Part shown: piece after piece, positions 33,009 to 41,938 of the stretch
How the letters are laid out: the number at the start of each line of letters is the position of its first letter
Position numbering within the stretch: the first letter of the stretch is position 1
Assembly (NCBI RefSeq): GCF_001939115.1
Contig: NZ_MQTZ01000041.1
Span: forward strand, 1 to 64,000
Source of the DNA: Leptolyngbya sp. 'hensonii'
Lineage (GTDB): Bacteria > Cyanobacteriota > Cyanobacteriia > GCF-001939115
Direction of reading: 5' to 3'
DNA length: 64,000 nucleotides
The notes under the pieces: model-generated
The model's input: the letters and a program-made list of their open reading frames with translations, nothing else
Told to the model about the DNA's origin: nothing
Database searches by the model: none
Made by a program: the position numbers and the translations under genes

Positions 33009-34937
33009 TCAGCATTTACTGCCAGAACAGACGGGATCTGGTTCCGGTTCGGGGGCTGTATAGGCAGGAGGGGTATAGGCTGGGGGAACATAAACGGGCT
33101 CAGGGGGAGGGACGTAAGCAGGTTCAGGTGGTGTATAGGTCTGAGTTGTTGGAGGGGTATACCCTTGATTGCCACTGGAGTAGCTGGCCGGCGTCGGTTC
33201 ATAACCAGAACCAGAGGTGTCGTTGGGGTAGGAGGGCGTGGCTGTGCTACTGCCAGAGGTACTGGCGGGAATAGCTACAGCTAACTTGTCCTGAGCTTTC
33301 TGCACAATAACCGCCATTTTCTTCTCCCAGAAGGGGGTTTTGGCGATCTTGGCTGTTTCATCCAGTGCTTTTTGAGGCTCTCCTGCATCCAGCGCTTTCT
33401 GAGCCGCCTTTAGACGGCTTTCATTCTCTGTCCATTCCTTTTTCCAGCGGGTAACATTGCCCTGAGCCGTTTTACCTGTAGTCAAACGAGTAGGAATTAC
33501 CTGAGCCAAGGCAACTGCATTCTCCAGCTTACCCGCCCGATATTGTTCCGTTGCCTGCTTGAGCAAAGCTGTGGCCCATTCCTCCAGGGATTTTGTCGCT
33601 GCCTGTCCCATAGCGCTGGCGGCGGGAATCTGAACAGCCGCCGCGATCGCATCTTTTAACTTCCCGTTGGAGGCCAGTTGCTTGGCCTGGAAAAACAGAC
33701 ACTCATGGAGCAAGGTTTGGGCTTGCGCGTGCAGATAGGACCCTGTCGGTACCAATTTCGCCTGATTCACGCAATCCTGGTATTTTGCAGCAGTTTTGGC
33801 ACTCCGGGACTGATTCAAGGTGGTTTGCAGGCGCTGTTGCTCCTGCCACTGGGTATGGCCATAGACCCCTGTGGCACCGATCGCGACCACTGCGGAAGCC
33901 GCGATCGCCATTCCCATTCGGCGGCGCAACTTCTGGCCCGGTGTGGTTTGAGGTTCTGGAACCGGCTGAGTTTCCTGCTGACTTAAGGGTGGAATTGAGG
34001 GCAACTCACTACCGGACAGAGCCGCCGTGGCTTCCCGCTGAGGGGGAGCCTCAGAGGGGGGCGGGAGGGTCTGCTCGGCTGCTGGGTAGGCGATCGTCGA
34101 GGAACAAGCAGGCGCTACCGATTTCAGGGCCTGCAACACTTCTTTCACCGTCTGATAGCGTTGCCGGAAATCGTAGCAAACCATTTTGTCTAGAATTGCG
34201 GCCAGACTGGGGCTGATGGGTGTTTGCAGTTGATCTCGCCAAAGAATTTCACCAGTTAGAACATCTTCTGGGAGTTTACCCGGAGAAATGCCGGTCAGAG
34301 CCTGGATACCAATCATCCCGACAGCATAGATATCGCTGCAAAAGCGAGGCTTGCCACTGTATTGTTCGTTAGGCATGTAACCAGGGGAGCCGATGGCGAC
34401 AGTCAGGCTGGTTTGGCCCATGGGATTGATCGTCTGGGCGCTGATCTGCTTCACTGCCCCGAAATCAATCATGACAACTTTGCTGTCTCGCTTCCGTCGA
34501 ATCAGATTGGAAGGCTTGATGTCCCGGTGAATTACGTCCTGTTGGTGGACGTAATCAAGAATCTCCAGAATCCCCTGGAGCAACTCCATCACCTGGGGTT
34601 GGGAAAACTGTTTACCAGGAAGCAATTCCCGGCTTAGATCCTCCCCTTCGATAAATTCCTGAACCAGGTAAAATTCCTGATTTTCCTCAAAGTGGGCATA
34701 CAGGCGAGGAATCAGATCATAGTCACCCAATCGGTGTAATACCAGGGCTTCCCTATCAAACAATGTCCTTGCCACTTCCAGGGCTCCCGGATTGCTCATC
34801 TGGGGCTTGAGCTGTTTGACTACACAATGGAAATTACCTGGAAGGTGGAGATCTTCTGCCAAAAAAGTTTGACCAAACCCGCCGGACCCCAGGGGGCGGA
34901 GAATCTTATAGCGACCACTCAGTATTGTCTCTAGCAT
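33009..34937 (-). CDS. Membrane-anchored Ser/Thr protein kinase
   Basis: 642 residues. The kinase domain (1-270) has the glycine loop LGSGGFGQTFLAE, the catalytic loop VIHRDIKPSNLI and the metal site MIDFGAVKQI. One transmembrane helix follows near residue 345 (MAIAASAVVAIGATGVYG). The outer part is a helical domain of repeated Ala/Lys-rich segments, then a Pro-rich tail of YTPP/YVPP repeats ending CSGSKC. The design is that of a receptor kinase with an extracytoplasmic sensor. Pro-rich repeats and the terminal cysteines could touch the cell wall (inference). It lies upstream of the secreted protein and the FHA-cyclase. Confidence 0.93.
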   Translation of the reverse strand: MLETILSGRYKILRPLGSGGFGQTFLAEDLHLPGNFHCVVKQLKPQMSNPGALEVARTLFDREALVLHRLGDYDLIPRLYAHFEENQEFYLVQEFIEGEDLSRELLPGKQFSQPQVMELLQGILEILDYVHQQDVIHRDIKPSNLIRRKRDSKVVMIDFGAVKQISAQTINPMGQTSLTVAIGSPGYMPNEQYSGKPRFCSDIYAVGMIGIQALTGISPGKLPEDVLTGEILWRDQLQTPISPSLAAILDKMVCYDFRQRYQTVKEVLQALKSVAPACSSTIAYPAAEQTLPPPSEAPPQREATAALSGSELPSIPPLSQQETQPVPEPQTTPGQKLRRRMGMAIAASAVVAIGATGVYGHTQWQEQQRLQTTLNQSRSAKTAAKYQDCVNQAKLVPTGSYLHAQAQTLLHECLFFQAKQLASNGKLKDAIAAAVQIPAASAMGQAATKSLEEWATALLKQATEQYRAGKLENAVALAQVIPTRLTTGKTAQGNVTRWKKEWTENESRLKAAQKALDAGEPQKALDETAKIAKTPFWEKKMAVIVQKAQDKLAVAIPASTSGSSTATPSYPNDTSGSGYEPTPASYSSGNQGYTPPTTQTYTPPEPAYVPPPEPVYVPPAYTPPAYTAPEPEPDPVCSGSKC

Positions 34938-35315
34938 TGCTCTCAGTTATCTGTGTGGTGCAATGGCAAGCAATAGCAATTTTACTGGAATCAGCAAAAG
35001 TCAAAATTAAAGATTCTTTAATTTATGGCCTTCTGAACAGCTTTACCAAGGCACAGAAAAATTTTGCACCTGGATGTTTAGATCCAAAGTTCTTGTCCAG
35101 ATTCCGTATTTCAACTGAATATATCCACAAAAAAGCCCCAGAATGGGGCTTTGGGAGTTAGAAGCTAAATATCCCATACCCCTATTTTACCTAGCCTTTA
35201 CCAGCTAACCGGATAAAAACCGTGAATTTTCTGTTGCAACAGAAGAATTTTGTTCTCCTCAGGAGCCGATCGATGCAAATTTCCGACACAGCCCTCCATC
35301 GATCCTGGGTACCCC
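34938..35315. other. Intergenic stretch with a terminator
   Basis: 378 bases. It holds the kinase promoter region and the terminator of the HD-GYP gene. The rest is AT-rich with no gene. Confidence 0.5.
35126..35152 (-). terminator. Rho-independent terminator of the HD-GYP gene
   Basis: AAAGCCCCA (35132-35140) pairs perfectly with TGGGGCTTT (35144-35152) around a 3-base loop. On the minus strand six T include the stem end, followed by GTGG. It lies 164 bases past the leftward stop at 35316. Confidence 0.88.
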
Positions 35316-36311
35316 TCAGGCAATCTGGGCCATTTCCTCAGCTAATTCTGTAAGTTGAATAAATTCTGTAAATTTCTCAACTAGCCAGGGATTACGCCAT
35401 CCTCTTGAGGTTTCCTCAGAGAGGATTCTCAGGGCTTCCTGGGGGGTAAAAGCAGCCTTATAAGGCCGTTCATGGGTCAGGGCATCGTAGATATCGATGA
35501 CCTGAAAGACTTGAGCCAAATAGGGAATCTCTTCTCCTTGCAACCCATCGGGGTAGCCGGAACCATTCCAGCGTTCGTGGTGATGGCGAATGATGGGCAG
35601 TACTCCCCGCATCGTTCGCAATGGTTGGCAAATTCTTTCCCCGATTAAGACATGCTGCTTCATGACAACCCATTCATCAGGGGTAAATCCTGCGGTTTTG
35701 AGTAGGACTGCATCGGGGATGCCGACTTTACCAATGTCATGCAAGTAGCCACCCCACATTAGATCTCGGACTTCGGTCCGGGACAGCCCCAGGTACTCAC
35801 CAAAGGCTTTGGCCCGCATGACCAGACGATCGCAATGGTCTCCCGTATTCGGATCTCGGCTCTCGATCGTGCGGGCAATGGAGAAAAGTACCTTTTCAGC
35901 GTGATCGAGATCCTCATTCAGACGCTTCTGATGAACCAGAGACTTGACCCTGGCTGAGAGTTCTAGTTGGTCGAAGGGCTTGGTCAGGAAATCATCTCCT
36001 CCGGCCTCAATTCCCTTTAACCTGGCCCGTCGGTCATTCAGAGCCGTGATGAAGATCACAGGAATCAAACGGGTTTGCTCATCCTGCTTCAAGCATCGAC
36101 AGACCTCAAATCCATCCATTCCTGGCATCATGACATCCAGTAAGATCAGATCAGGGTCATTTTCAACGACACACTTCAGCGCAGCAGGGCCACTATCCGC
36201 TTCCAGAACTTCATAGCCCTCAACTGATAGCAGTGCAACTGCAGTCATACGACTGGCTGGATGATCATCGACAACAAGAACTTTAGGTCGGTCTGCTTCC
36301 GGATATTTCAT
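35316..36311 (-). CDS. Response regulator with HD-GYP domain (putative c-di-GMP phosphodiesterase)
   Basis: 331 residues. The receiver (PKVLVVDDHPASR; phospho-Asp in LILLDVMMPGMDGFEV near residue 57; Lys in FLTKPFDQ) is joined by a helical linker to an HD-GYP domain. The latter has DHCDRLV, YLHDIGKVGIPDAVL and HHERWNGSGYPDGLQG, so the HD and GYP motifs are intact. It should degrade c-di-GMP when phosphorylated. It stands alone, with its own terminator, next to the polysaccharide block, whose output c-di-GMP often controls (inference). No cognate kinase is adjacent. Confidence 0.93.
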   Translation of the reverse strand: MKYPEADRPKVLVVDDHPASRMTAVALLSVEGYEVLEADSGPAALKCVVENDPDLILLDVMMPGMDGFEVCRCLKQDEQTRLIPVIFITALNDRRARLKGIEAGGDDFLTKPFDQLELSARVKSLVHQKRLNEDLDHAEKVLFSIARTIESRDPNTGDHCDRLVMRAKAFGEYLGLSRTEVRDLMWGGYLHDIGKVGIPDAVLLKTAGFTPDEWVVMKQHVLIGERICQPLRTMRGVLPIIRHHHERWNGSGYPDGLQGEEIPYLAQVFQVIDIYDALTHERPYKAAFTPQEALRILSEETSRGWRNPWLVEKFTEFIQLTELAEEMAQIA

Positions 36312-36440
36312 ACCAAGTCTGGCCCTTGGGTTCCCATACTAGCAAACGTGCTCAGGTGTAAACAGGTGTCTTGTCAAGAGCAAGCTTATTCTTCAGTATG
36401 GTAAATGTTCCTACTTGAAGAATCGGTTTTTATACGGAAT

Positions 36441-38639
36441 CTAGGTTTCCTTCACCCCAGTCGGCACTCTGGGAATTTCCTCATAAAGTTCCTCTGGTTC
36501 AGTTACAGGTTCTAACTCTTCTTCTTCATTCAGGAAGCGGATAGAGACATCGGCCCCATTAATCACAGCACCAATCAACTGGAATTCCCCATTGTTTAAT
36601 TGGTCTGTCACTTCAGTTAGCAAGCTACTTTCGGTATAACCTGGCCGGGTTAACAGAACAATACCATCTGTTAGGGGCTCCAACAATAAGGCATCGTTAC
36701 AACGGCTGAGGGGGGGAGCATCCACGAGAACCAAGTCAAATCGCCCTCGAACATCCTCCAGTAACCGCCGGATTTCGCTGGACTCCAGGATTGCTGCTGC
36801 TCGTCTTTGAGGACCAGGACTGGGCAGAATATACAGGTTTTCAATCTGTGGTACGAGACGAATACAATCGCTGGTATGACCAAAATAGCGTAGCGGTTCA
36901 GTCAAACTATCTGGGTCGATCGCAATATTCAGGGCCTTAATGTGAGACGCTGATCTCAAATCTGCCTCTAGAACTAGGGTTCGCATACCTGCCCGGGCAG
37001 CCGCGATCGCCAGATTATAGGCTGTCGTTGTTTTCCCTTCGCTGGCCAGGGCACTGGTAAACAGCAACACTTTGATCTTCCTCCCTTCAACCCGACGCAG
37101 ATTGGTACGCAGCCGTTCATAGAAGTCGATATAGGGGGAATCCGCTTCGGTAATCACGGGAATTTCATCGTCCAGGTCCAGGCCAGAGAGCTGAGGTAAG
37201 ACCCCCAGCAGTGGAACGTCTTGATTTTGCAGTGCTTCCCGCACTTCTTCCAGGGTGTAGAACTTGCCTTCCAGTAAACTGAGGAGCAAGATAATCCCAC
37301 CGCCACCGACAAAGCCAAGCAAGACCCCCACACCAAGAATGAGGGGAATATTTTTAGAGGGCTTAATGTCAACTGTGTACTGGGCTGACTTTGTCGCGGT
37401 TAAACTACTGACCGTTTCCGCCTCAGCCGCTCTGGCGTCCACCAGGGCACTTTGGATCTTATCGTAAAGGGCTCGCTTCAACAGCACCTGTTGCTCCAGG
37501 CGGGTTCGTTCCAACTGTTTGTTAGGAATCGTGGCATAGGCTGTCCTCAGTTGCTGTTCCGAGTTCTTGAGGGTAACCATCTGTTGCTGGAGTGCTTCTC
37601 GCTGGGTGTGCAGTTCAACCAGGGTATTGGCCAGTTGCTGACGGGCGGGATCCAGACTGCTATCGCGCCGAATCTGGTCTCCACCCGAAAGAGGGGCTGC
37701 CATATTGTTCCCGCCAATCACCTCATTGGCTCGTTGCTGTAGCATTTGCTCTAAAGCCTGCCGCCTTTTGCCCAGCTCGATCAGGGTAGGATGCTCTGAC
37801 CTGAGATCTTTAGAGAGAATCTCAATTTGAGATTCAATTTGATAGATTTGAGTTCGTAAATTGGCGATGATCGGGTCAGCACTGAGGGCTGAGGCTGCAT
37901 AGGCTTGATTGGGATTCAGCCCCAGACGCTGTTGCAGACTACTCAATTGGGTATCAACCCCCTGTAAAGTCAGCTCCAGTTGCCGCTGCTGTTGTTCACT
38001 ACTTGTAATAGCACTCAGCAAATTGCCATTTTGAGCAGCCAGTAAAGCAGGCCCTTCAGTCCGATCGTATTGCTCTAAATTACCTTCAGCCGCTCTCAGT
38101 TCCTGGGTGGCCTTTGGTAACCGCTGGTTGAGAGCGGAAATTGTAGCCTGTAATCGGCCCACATTCACCTTTCGGCTCTGCTCTATCATGGCTTCCATGA
38201 GGAAGTTGACAATGTTAACAGCCTGGCGAGGGTCATCTGCCTGATACCGAATGATCACCTGGAAAGGGGTTTCAGCCCCTGTTTTTGAATCTTTTTTCGG
38301 TTCCTGAATTTTGACTTTCAAGAACTTCAGCATCTGTTGTCTCGTGGTTTTTGCCTTTTGGGCCACTGGATCAAGGACGCTACTTGCCAGAAGGATATCG
38401 GGAGATAGCTCCTGGCCTTGCTGGACGATTTGTGTTCCTGTTGTGGAGAAGGAAACCGTTGCCCGGTTGCCGAACAAAATACCCTCAGCAATGTAAACAG
38501 CTGCCTCTCGAGGTTGTAGTGCCACAATCCCCGAAACACCGATGGCAGTGGTGACGGTGATCAGACCAACCCACTTATATTTATCGAGAGCAATTAGAAA
38601 CCGTTTTAAGAGAGGCAGGCTCATAGCTTTAGAGAACAA
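36441..38639 (-). CDS. Wzc-like polysaccharide chain-length and tyrosine kinase protein
   Basis: 732 residues. An N-terminal Wzz domain between two membrane helices (WVGLITVTTAIGVSGIVAL and IPLILGVGVLLGFVGGGGI) carries long coiled coil. A BY-kinase domain with Walker A FTSALASEGKTTTAYN near residue 530 and Walker B LVLVDAPPLSR follows. It should control polymerisation and export of an extracellular polysaccharide together with the Wza-like protein at 38784. The C-terminal tail has only one tyrosine (EELYEEIP), not the tyrosine cluster that classical Wzc proteins phosphorylate. Its kinase output may therefore differ. Confidence 0.92.
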   Translation of the reverse strand: MFSKAMSLPLLKRFLIALDKYKWVGLITVTTAIGVSGIVALQPREAAVYIAEGILFGNRATVSFSTTGTQIVQQGQELSPDILLASSVLDPVAQKAKTTRQQMLKFLKVKIQEPKKDSKTGAETPFQVIIRYQADDPRQAVNIVNFLMEAMIEQSRKVNVGRLQATISALNQRLPKATQELRAAEGNLEQYDRTEGPALLAAQNGNLLSAITSSEQQQRQLELTLQGVDTQLSSLQQRLGLNPNQAYAASALSADPIIANLRTQIYQIESQIEILSKDLRSEHPTLIELGKRRQALEQMLQQRANEVIGGNNMAAPLSGGDQIRRDSSLDPARQQLANTLVELHTQREALQQQMVTLKNSEQQLRTAYATIPNKQLERTRLEQQVLLKRALYDKIQSALVDARAAEAETVSSLTATKSAQYTVDIKPSKNIPLILGVGVLLGFVGGGGIILLLSLLEGKFYTLEEVREALQNQDVPLLGVLPQLSGLDLDDEIPVITEADSPYIDFYERLRTNLRRVEGRKIKVLLFTSALASEGKTTTAYNLAIAAARAGMRTLVLEADLRSASHIKALNIAIDPDSLTEPLRYFGHTSDCIRLVPQIENLYILPSPGPQRRAAAILESSEIRRLLEDVRGRFDLVLVDAPPLSRCNDALLLEPLTDGIVLLTRPGYTESSLLTEVTDQLNNGEFQLIGAVINGADVSIRFLNEEEELEPVTEPEELYEEIPRVPTGVKET

Positions 38640-38783
38640 AATTCAACGTTCAAAATGCAAGACAAGGATCAATTTGGCATAGAGACTTAATTTCTAATTT
38701 TTATTTCTAATTTTTAATTTTGAATTTCTCTTTAAGGTATCCCAGACTTGACAAATAATCAGCCATTTGGCAAGGGTTCTTCA
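38640..38783. repeat. AT-rich spacer with short direct repeats
   Basis: 144 bases between the leftward Wzc-like and Wza-like genes. ATTTCTAATTTTT occurs at about 38690 and again at 38703, with further variants. It resembles simple low-complexity DNA; a promoter for the Wzc-like gene could lie here. Confidence 0.5.
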
Positions 38784-40184
38784 TCATCGGTTTGTACCTG
38801 TGGGTCGGAACAGATTACCTGCACTATTAGCCAGGGAATCAAAGAAGAGGAGGAATCCCAGAATATCCCGGAACGGTTGAGTGAAAACCCCTAATGCATA
38901 GGTAATCTGGGCCACCAGATTTCGACCAATGATAATCACATCGTTATTCTGGAGGGGGACATTCTGGCTGATATCTCCCCGTAACAGGCTTTCCCCGTTA
39001 ATTTGTCGAGTGACCGCTTTCCCCTGTTCCGGGTCAAATCGCACCAGCGCAATACTGCCCAGATCGGCTACGTCAGGATTTGGCCCAATTGCAGTCAGAG
39101 CATCCAGAAAAGTACTTCCATTATTCAGACGCAAGACTCCTACCGTACTACCGGGGTAACTCAGGATGCGAATGCTGATCAGGGGTTGAGCCAGGGTAGA
39201 TCGGGAAACCAGATCCCGATCGTAATCCTGAATTGCGCCTGCGGTCAGCCTGGGAACGACGACGACATCCCGATCTTGCAGATTTAGATCGGGCATGGCA
39301 TCCCCGTTTTTCAGGGGGGTGAATAAGTCAATTGTTTGTTCCACAAAACTGCCATCCAACAGGGGACGCCGAATCTTCACAGCCCGTAGATCAGCTTGGT
39401 CTGTCGTGCCTCCGGCGGCCAGCAGGGCGGTAGAGATCCGCAGAAATCCAACTCCTCTTCCTGCCCCACTCAGGGCATAAAAACCGGGCTCACTCACTTC
39501 CCCCACGATCGTCACCTGCACAGGTCGCGGTCCAGCCAGGGCAACAGTTACGATCGGATCAATGATGTAGCGGTCCAGATCGGTTCGGATCCGCTCCCTG
39601 GCTTCCTCCAGGCTGAGTCCTTCCAATGGAACTCGCCCCAGGAGCGGCATGGTGATTTTGCCTTCCGGATCAATGATGGATTGGGTGGACAAGTCAGTAA
39701 ATCGCTGGACCGTAACAGTAACCGTGTCCCCAATGCCCAAACGATAAATCGCTAATGGGGTTTTGGGCTTTTCCACCGGTAATTGGGATGGCCCTGTTGG
39801 GGTTTGGGAGGAACCTGGTGTGGGAAGTTCTCCCCGCTCTCGCAATCGCTGTCTGGCCTCTTCCAGTAACTCCAGGGTGGTGGGGCGGCGGGAGGGCACA
39901 GGTGGGCGATCGCCGGTTGAAGGTTTGGCCGGAACTGGGGCTGGAGAGGGGGGAGCCACCTCAACCGGTTTAGGCCCAGGCGTGGGTGACGGATTTGGGG
40001 GCAGGGGTGTAGAACGCTGATTCAAATTAGGGAGCTGCCCCAAAGCTGGAGATGAAAATAGTCGGAAATTAACCCCCCAAAAAGCAGTTCCCCAGCAGAT
40101 CACTGTGACTCCTGTATGTAAACTAGTCAGGAGAGCAGCTTGAGCGCGACGCAACAGGAAAACAGGCACACCAGGCATAGGCAA
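38784..40184 (-). CDS. Wza-like polysaccharide export protein
   Basis: 466 residues. After a hydrophobic N-terminal segment comes a Pro-rich stretch (about residues 55-105), then the export domain YRLGIGDTVTVTVQRFTDLS and ITMPLLGRVPLEGLSLEEA. Two SLBB repeats follow (VQVTIVGEVSEPGFYAL and a later copy near LNNGSTFLDALTAIG). Such proteins form the outer-membrane channel through which capsule or slime leaves the cell. No lipobox Cys is seen, in contrast to E. coli Wza. It is the partner of the Wzc-like protein encoded next to it. Confidence 0.93.
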   Translation of the reverse strand: MPMPGVPVFLLRRAQAALLTSLHTGVTVICWGTAFWGVNFRLFSSPALGQLPNLNQRSTPLPPNPSPTPGPKPVEVAPPSPAPVPAKPSTGDRPPVPSRRPTTLELLEEARQRLRERGELPTPGSSQTPTGPSQLPVEKPKTPLAIYRLGIGDTVTVTVQRFTDLSTQSIIDPEGKITMPLLGRVPLEGLSLEEARERIRTDLDRYIIDPIVTVALAGPRPVQVTIVGEVSEPGFYALSGAGRGVGFLRISTALLAAGGTTDQADLRAVKIRRPLLDGSFVEQTIDLFTPLKNGDAMPDLNLQDRDVVVVPRLTAGAIQDYDRDLVSRSTLAQPLISIRILSYPGSTVGVLRLNNGSTFLDALTAIGPNPDVADLGSIALVRFDPEQGKAVTRQINGESLLRGDISQNVPLQNNDVIIIGRNLVAQITYALGVFTQPFRDILGFLLFFDSLANSAGNLFRPTGTNR

Positions 40185-40258
40185 GAAGGGGCTAAGGATT
40201 GAATTTTGGATTTGAATTCAGTTCAGTTATAAACTCAAACTTCAAAATTCCATCCATC

Positions 40259-40972
40259 TTATTTCAAAGGTCCTGACATCAGGGCAGACTGAACAGCTTG
40301 TCCTAAAGACTGAGCTGTCGGAAGAACCTGATCGATGTTTCCCAGCGGTTCGATCGGAATCAGGATAGAAACAGCAACCCAGGGAAGCCGAACACCCCGA
40401 AGTTGGGCGGCCTGATCAGTCCAAAACCACTGGCTGGGGGAGGGACTTCCCCCACCAGGCCAGGCATACCACTGGCTCAGGGCATAGGTCTGACGATCGT
40501 TCCAGGCTCGCAGAAAACGAAACTCCACCTGTTTGTCTGAGGATGCCGCCAGGGAAAAAGAAGATTTTTTGAGGGAATCTGTTTCCCACCGTTGAGATCC
40601 AATGATATCTGTCCACTCAACCTGCGGCTGGCTCACAGTTCCTTCCTGGGGCAGCAAAAGCAGGTCGATTTTGTCCCCTTCCAGTCCAGGCCGCTTGGCA
40701 GAAGCTGGAATTCCAACCTCCTGTAAGATCCACTTATGCCCTCCCAACTTGATGACCTGATAGTTTAGGGTAGGCCATCCCACAAGGGTGAGCCCCTGTT
40801 TTCGCAGGTTCTGCAATTCCTTCAGGGCAGTAACTTGGGGGACACGCTGCCAGGGCCATTTGCCTCCCAGATACCCCGGAACAGCACCGATCCCAACCAG
40901 AAGGACTAGGAGCAATAGGATGACCGATCGGGACAGGGGAAGGTTCTGAAGGCGTTTGGGCAGGGACATCAT
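40259..40972 (-). CDS. Cyanoexosortase A system-associated protein
   Basis: 237 residues with one N-terminal membrane helix (SVILLLLVLLVGIGAVPGYL) and an extracytoplasmic domain containing NYQVIKLGGHKWILQEV and FLRAWNDRQTYALSQWYAW. It follows the cyanoexosortase gene by 29 bases, the conserved arrangement for the partner protein of the system (EpsI-like role). Its task is not proven; it may help the protease or act in polysaccharide synthesis. It lies between the sorting enzyme and the exporter genes. Confidence 0.8.
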   Translation of the reverse strand: MMSLPKRLQNLPLSRSVILLLLVLLVGIGAVPGYLGGKWPWQRVPQVTALKELQNLRKQGLTLVGWPTLNYQVIKLGGHKWILQEVGIPASAKRPGLEGDKIDLLLLPQEGTVSQPQVEWTDIIGSQRWETDSLKKSSFSLAASSDKQVEFRFLRAWNDRQTYALSQWYAWPGGGSPSPSQWFWTDQAAQLRGVRLPWVAVSILIPIEPLGNIDQVLPTAQSLGQAVQSALMSGPLK

Positions 40973-41001
40973 CGCTTACTTCGTATATCACACCATTAGT
41001 T

Positions 41002-41883
41002 TTAACTCTGATCCGGTACAGGATCAGGAAATAGCCGTTCAATCCCGATCAGAATTGGAATCAGCAGGAGCAGCATACAGGCTGAATACAGATCACCGCC
41101 CCAACTGTCATGGAACCAGGCAAACAGGCTATCCCGACCTGTACCATGCATAAAGGTGAGCAGGGTATTGCGAATGATGTTAGCCAAGACACTCATCAGG
41201 GCTGTGCTAACCAGGAACAGGGTCACCCGGGCTCGGGAATGTAAATCCTCCCGCCAGAAGAGTAACATTAGCCCGACATAGAGACTGGTAAATAGCATTT
41301 TGAGGCCAGCACAGTGGGGAGCCACTTCAACAATGCGATCACCCACATAGAGCGCGATATCCCTGACTGTGACATCCAGTCGCAACTGATGCAAAATAAA
41401 GCCAGCCATGCCAGCAATAAATCGTTGCAAAGGAAAGGTATAAGGCTCAATTAAATAGGGCATAGAAGTTGGCGTAGCCAGGAACACCAACAGCAGGGAA
41501 AAAGCCTGTAACTTCAGCCCTGACAAGCCTTTCAACCAGAGACAGAGCCCTGCCAGGACAATGGGCAGAGACAGGTTGACCAGGTTAGACAGGCTACTCA
41601 GGTAGAAAACAGCCCCCAGAGCCATTAAGCCCAGCCCTATGGGAGAGGATCTCTGGGGGAGAGCTTGCCAACGATCGCGATTCAGCCAGCAGATATAAGC
41701 TGCAAAGGGAAACCCGATAATGCCATGGCTGAAATACTCATGTTCCAGACTGATACTTTTGTTCAGCCACCCATCGTACCAGTGGATAATCAGGGGCGCA
41801 TACAAAAGCAACAACAGAGCCACGATCGCGCCATCCATCAGATAGCGTTCAATCGAGATCGGAATCTTTCGTCCAACATGCAT
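41002..41883 (-). CDS. crtA: Cyanoexosortase A
   Basis: 293 residues with about eight membrane helices. The predicted catalytic triad of exosortases is present: Cys in EVAPHCAGLKMLFTSLYV, Arg in VLANIIRNTLLTF and His in FAWFHDSWGGDLYS. The enzyme should cleave a C-terminal PEP-CTERM-type signal from secreted proteins and hand them to the cell surface, in bacteria that also make extracellular polysaccharide. No protein in this window shows a clear PEP-CTERM tail, so substrates lie elsewhere. The symbol follows the family's name for cyanoexosortase A and must not be confused with carotenoid crtA. Confidence 0.88.
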   Translation of the reverse strand: MHVGRKIPISIERYLMDGAIVALLLLLYAPLIIHWYDGWLNKSISLEHEYFSHGIIGFPFAAYICWLNRDRWQALPQRSSPIGLGLMALGAVFYLSSLSNLVNLSLPIVLAGLCLWLKGLSGLKLQAFSLLLVFLATPTSMPYLIEPYTFPLQRFIAGMAGFILHQLRLDVTVRDIALYVGDRIVEVAPHCAGLKMLFTSLYVGLMLLFWREDLHSRARVTLFLVSTALMSVLANIIRNTLLTFMHGTGRDSLFAWFHDSWGGDLYSACMLLLLIPILIGIERLFPDPVPDQS

Positions 41884-41938
41884 AGGTGTTCCTCAATAGG
41901 GTCTGCTTAAAGGAATCGCTCAATAAGCCTGACTGAGA

